A stretch of DNA of 64,000 bases from Lentilactobacillus sp. Marseille-Q4993 (GTDB lineage Bacteria > Bacillota > Bacilli > Lactobacillales > Lactobacillaceae), in contig NZ_CATNVB010000003.1 in assembly GCF_951230165.1 (NCBI RefSeq), positions 1-64,000 of the forward strand. Reading direction: 5' to 3'. The translations under genes were made by a program, and so were the position numbers. Within the stretch, counting starts at the first letter, position 1. Every line of letters starts with the position of its first letter. Below are positions 61,996 through 64,000 of this stretch, piece by piece. The notes under the pieces are model-generated. The model worked only from the letters and a program-made list of their open reading frames with translations, did not search any database and was not told where the DNA came from.

Positions 61996-62928
61996 TTGCA
62001 AACCATCTACTTCAACCACGACGGTAACGTCGACGACCTTGTATCTCTGCTCCTCATTCTTCAGTTCCCCAAAACTAACCTAATTGGCGTTAGTACCGTT
62101 GGTGCCGACTCTTACGTTGAGCCTTCCGTTTCAGCATCACGGAAAATCATCGATCTGTTTGGTCACCAAGCCGGCCTTGAAGTTGCCAAATCCAACTCTC
62201 GACCAGTTAACCAGTTTCCAAACGAATGGCGACTCAGCACCTTCTCATTCGACGATTTTCCAATTCTTAACGAAGAGGACAAAATCAAGACACCTGAAGC
62301 TGCCAAACCAGCTCATTTGGACATGCTAGATAAAATAAAGGCCAGCGAAGAAAAGGTCACGTTAGTTATGACCGGTCCCCTCACTGACCTTGCGCGGGCA
62401 ATCGAAGTTGACCCAAGCATCACTGATAATATTGACGAATTGTTCTGGATGGGTGGCTCAATGACCACCGACGGGAACGTGTCAGAACCAGGTCACGACG
62501 GCTCAGCTGAGTGGAACGCCTTCTGGGATCCTGAGGCCGTTAAAACCGTTTGGGACTCTGACATAAAAATCACCGTGGTTAGTTTGGACAGCACAAATCA
62601 AGTGCCATTAACTCCTGAATTGAGAAAACGGTGGGCAAAGCAACGCCGGTACCCAGCCATTGACCTTATTGGAATGGGCTATTCTCTGGTTCACTCATTC
62701 GAAGCTAACTCAACCTACTACCTTTGGGACGTATTGACCACATTGGTTAGCAAGTACCCAGACCTCGTAGAGTCCAAGCAAATTAAAACGGATGTCGTAG
62801 TTGACGGTCCATCTGCCGGCAAAACTTACATCACAGAAGAAGGCCGCGAAGTAACGTTTGTGACAAGTGTTCACGCGGACGAGTTCTTCGATAAGATGGA
62901 TGAGTTGGCGAAGAGTGCGACAAATTAA
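61996..62928 (+). CDS. Nucleoside hydrolase (IunH/RihA family)
   Basis: A 310-residue N-ribohydrolase, splitting nucleosides into base and ribose. The calcium-binding N-terminus is NHDGNVDDLVS, a variant of DxDxGxDD, followed by TGPLTDLARAI and the segment EWNAFWDPEAV (N and D ligands). It starts with TTG behind GGAGG (spacing eight). The first Asp of the usual DTD motif is replaced (FNHDGNVDD), so ligand geometry may differ. The substrate base is not predictable. Confidence 0.9.
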   Translation: MQTIYFNHDGNVDDLVSLLLILQFPKTNLIGVSTVGADSYVEPSVSASRKIIDLFGHQAGLEVAKSNSRPVNQFPNEWRLSTFSFDDFPILNEEDKIKTPEAAKPAHLDMLDKIKASEEKVTLVMTGPLTDLARAIEVDPSITDNIDELFWMGGSMTTDGNVSEPGHDGSAEWNAFWDPEAVKTVWDSDIKITVVSLDSTNQVPLTPELRKRWAKQRRYPAIDLIGMGYSLVHSFEANSTYYLWDVLTTLVSKYPDLVESKQIKTDVVVDGPSAGKTYITEEGREVTFVTSVHADEFFDKMDELAKSATN

Positions 62929-62934
62929 GTAAAC

Positions 62935-62966
62935 AAAAAGCCCTCCTAAGTAGGAGAGCTTTTTTA
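62935..62966. terminator. Bidirectional terminator
   Basis: AAAAAGC-CTCCTA pairs with TAGGAG-GCTTTTTT, between convergent genes. Confidence 0.85.
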
Positions 62967-62973
62967 GTACAAT

Positions 62974-64000
<1,027 letters not shown>

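Overview
The window looks like chromosome of a low-to-medium GC lactic acid bacterium of the Lactobacillaceae, probably one of the heterofermentative environmental genera. The signs are acetolactate synthase with acetolactate decarboxylase and an acetoin/diacetyl reductase, an agmatine deiminase pathway cluster, T-box leaders, several lipoprotein peptide-binding proteins, GGAGG-type ribosome binding sites, TTG starts and cre-like sites. I cannot name the species. I see no rRNA, tRNA, CRISPR array or insertion sequence.

Layout. 0-7.4 kb: a small secreted protein, a MarR/DUF2316 operon, a uracil-DNA glycosylase-like gene, an intergenic block with candidate small RNAs, a GNAT and MarR gene, and alsS-aldB with two identical operators, then a TMEM175-type channel gene broken by a stop codon. 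7.4-10.4 kb: peptide-binding lipoprotein plus prolyl aminopeptidase behind a T-box. 10.5-14.5 kb: FtsX-type ABC exporter with a divergent TetR gene. 15-20 kb: GH127 arabinofuranosidase, GPH transporter and AraC regulator. 20-26.5 kb: lipase-fold protein, two TetR genes, a FabI/PlsC-like lipid pair, a tiny membrane protein, a secreted nuclease and butA. 26.7-31 kb: GH13 glucosidase, sugar transporter and LacI regulator with operators.

31-42.4 kb is a defence island. One arm is a minus-strand operon: two unrecognised frames that may be one gene split by a stop, a ParB-like protein, a PLD-nuclease/SNF2-helicase fusion and a Sau3AI/MutH-like protein. Next to it are a Vsr-like endonuclease and a divergent C5-cytosine methyltransferase. 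This set matches no named system I know. The other arm is a Dam-type methyltransferase with its own HTH, and a PD-(D/E)XK restriction enzyme split at a run of six T.

42.5-45.3 kb is a cluster of six small secreted proteins sharing a Gly-x-Trp motif, one broken by a stop at that Trp; two more relatives lie at 0.6 and 25.3 kb. 45.3-49.1 kb holds a second T-box/peptide-binding/peptidase operon, whose M42 peptidase is frameshifted. 49.3-56.8 kb holds PnuC, an RpiR regulator and the agmatine deiminase cluster, including a second AguA-like protein without catalytic Cys and His. 57-60.3 kb is a third T-box/peptide-binding/hydrolase operon. 60.3-64 kb holds a type IV McrA-like HNH endonuclease, a membrane protein, a nucleoside hydrolase and the 3' part of a gene with Glu-Pro repeats that runs off the window.

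Two themes stand out. Peptide use is organised as three separate T-box operons, each pairing an OppA-like protein with hydrolases. Five loci are broken by one-base changes, which means either real gene decay or switching, or sequence errors.
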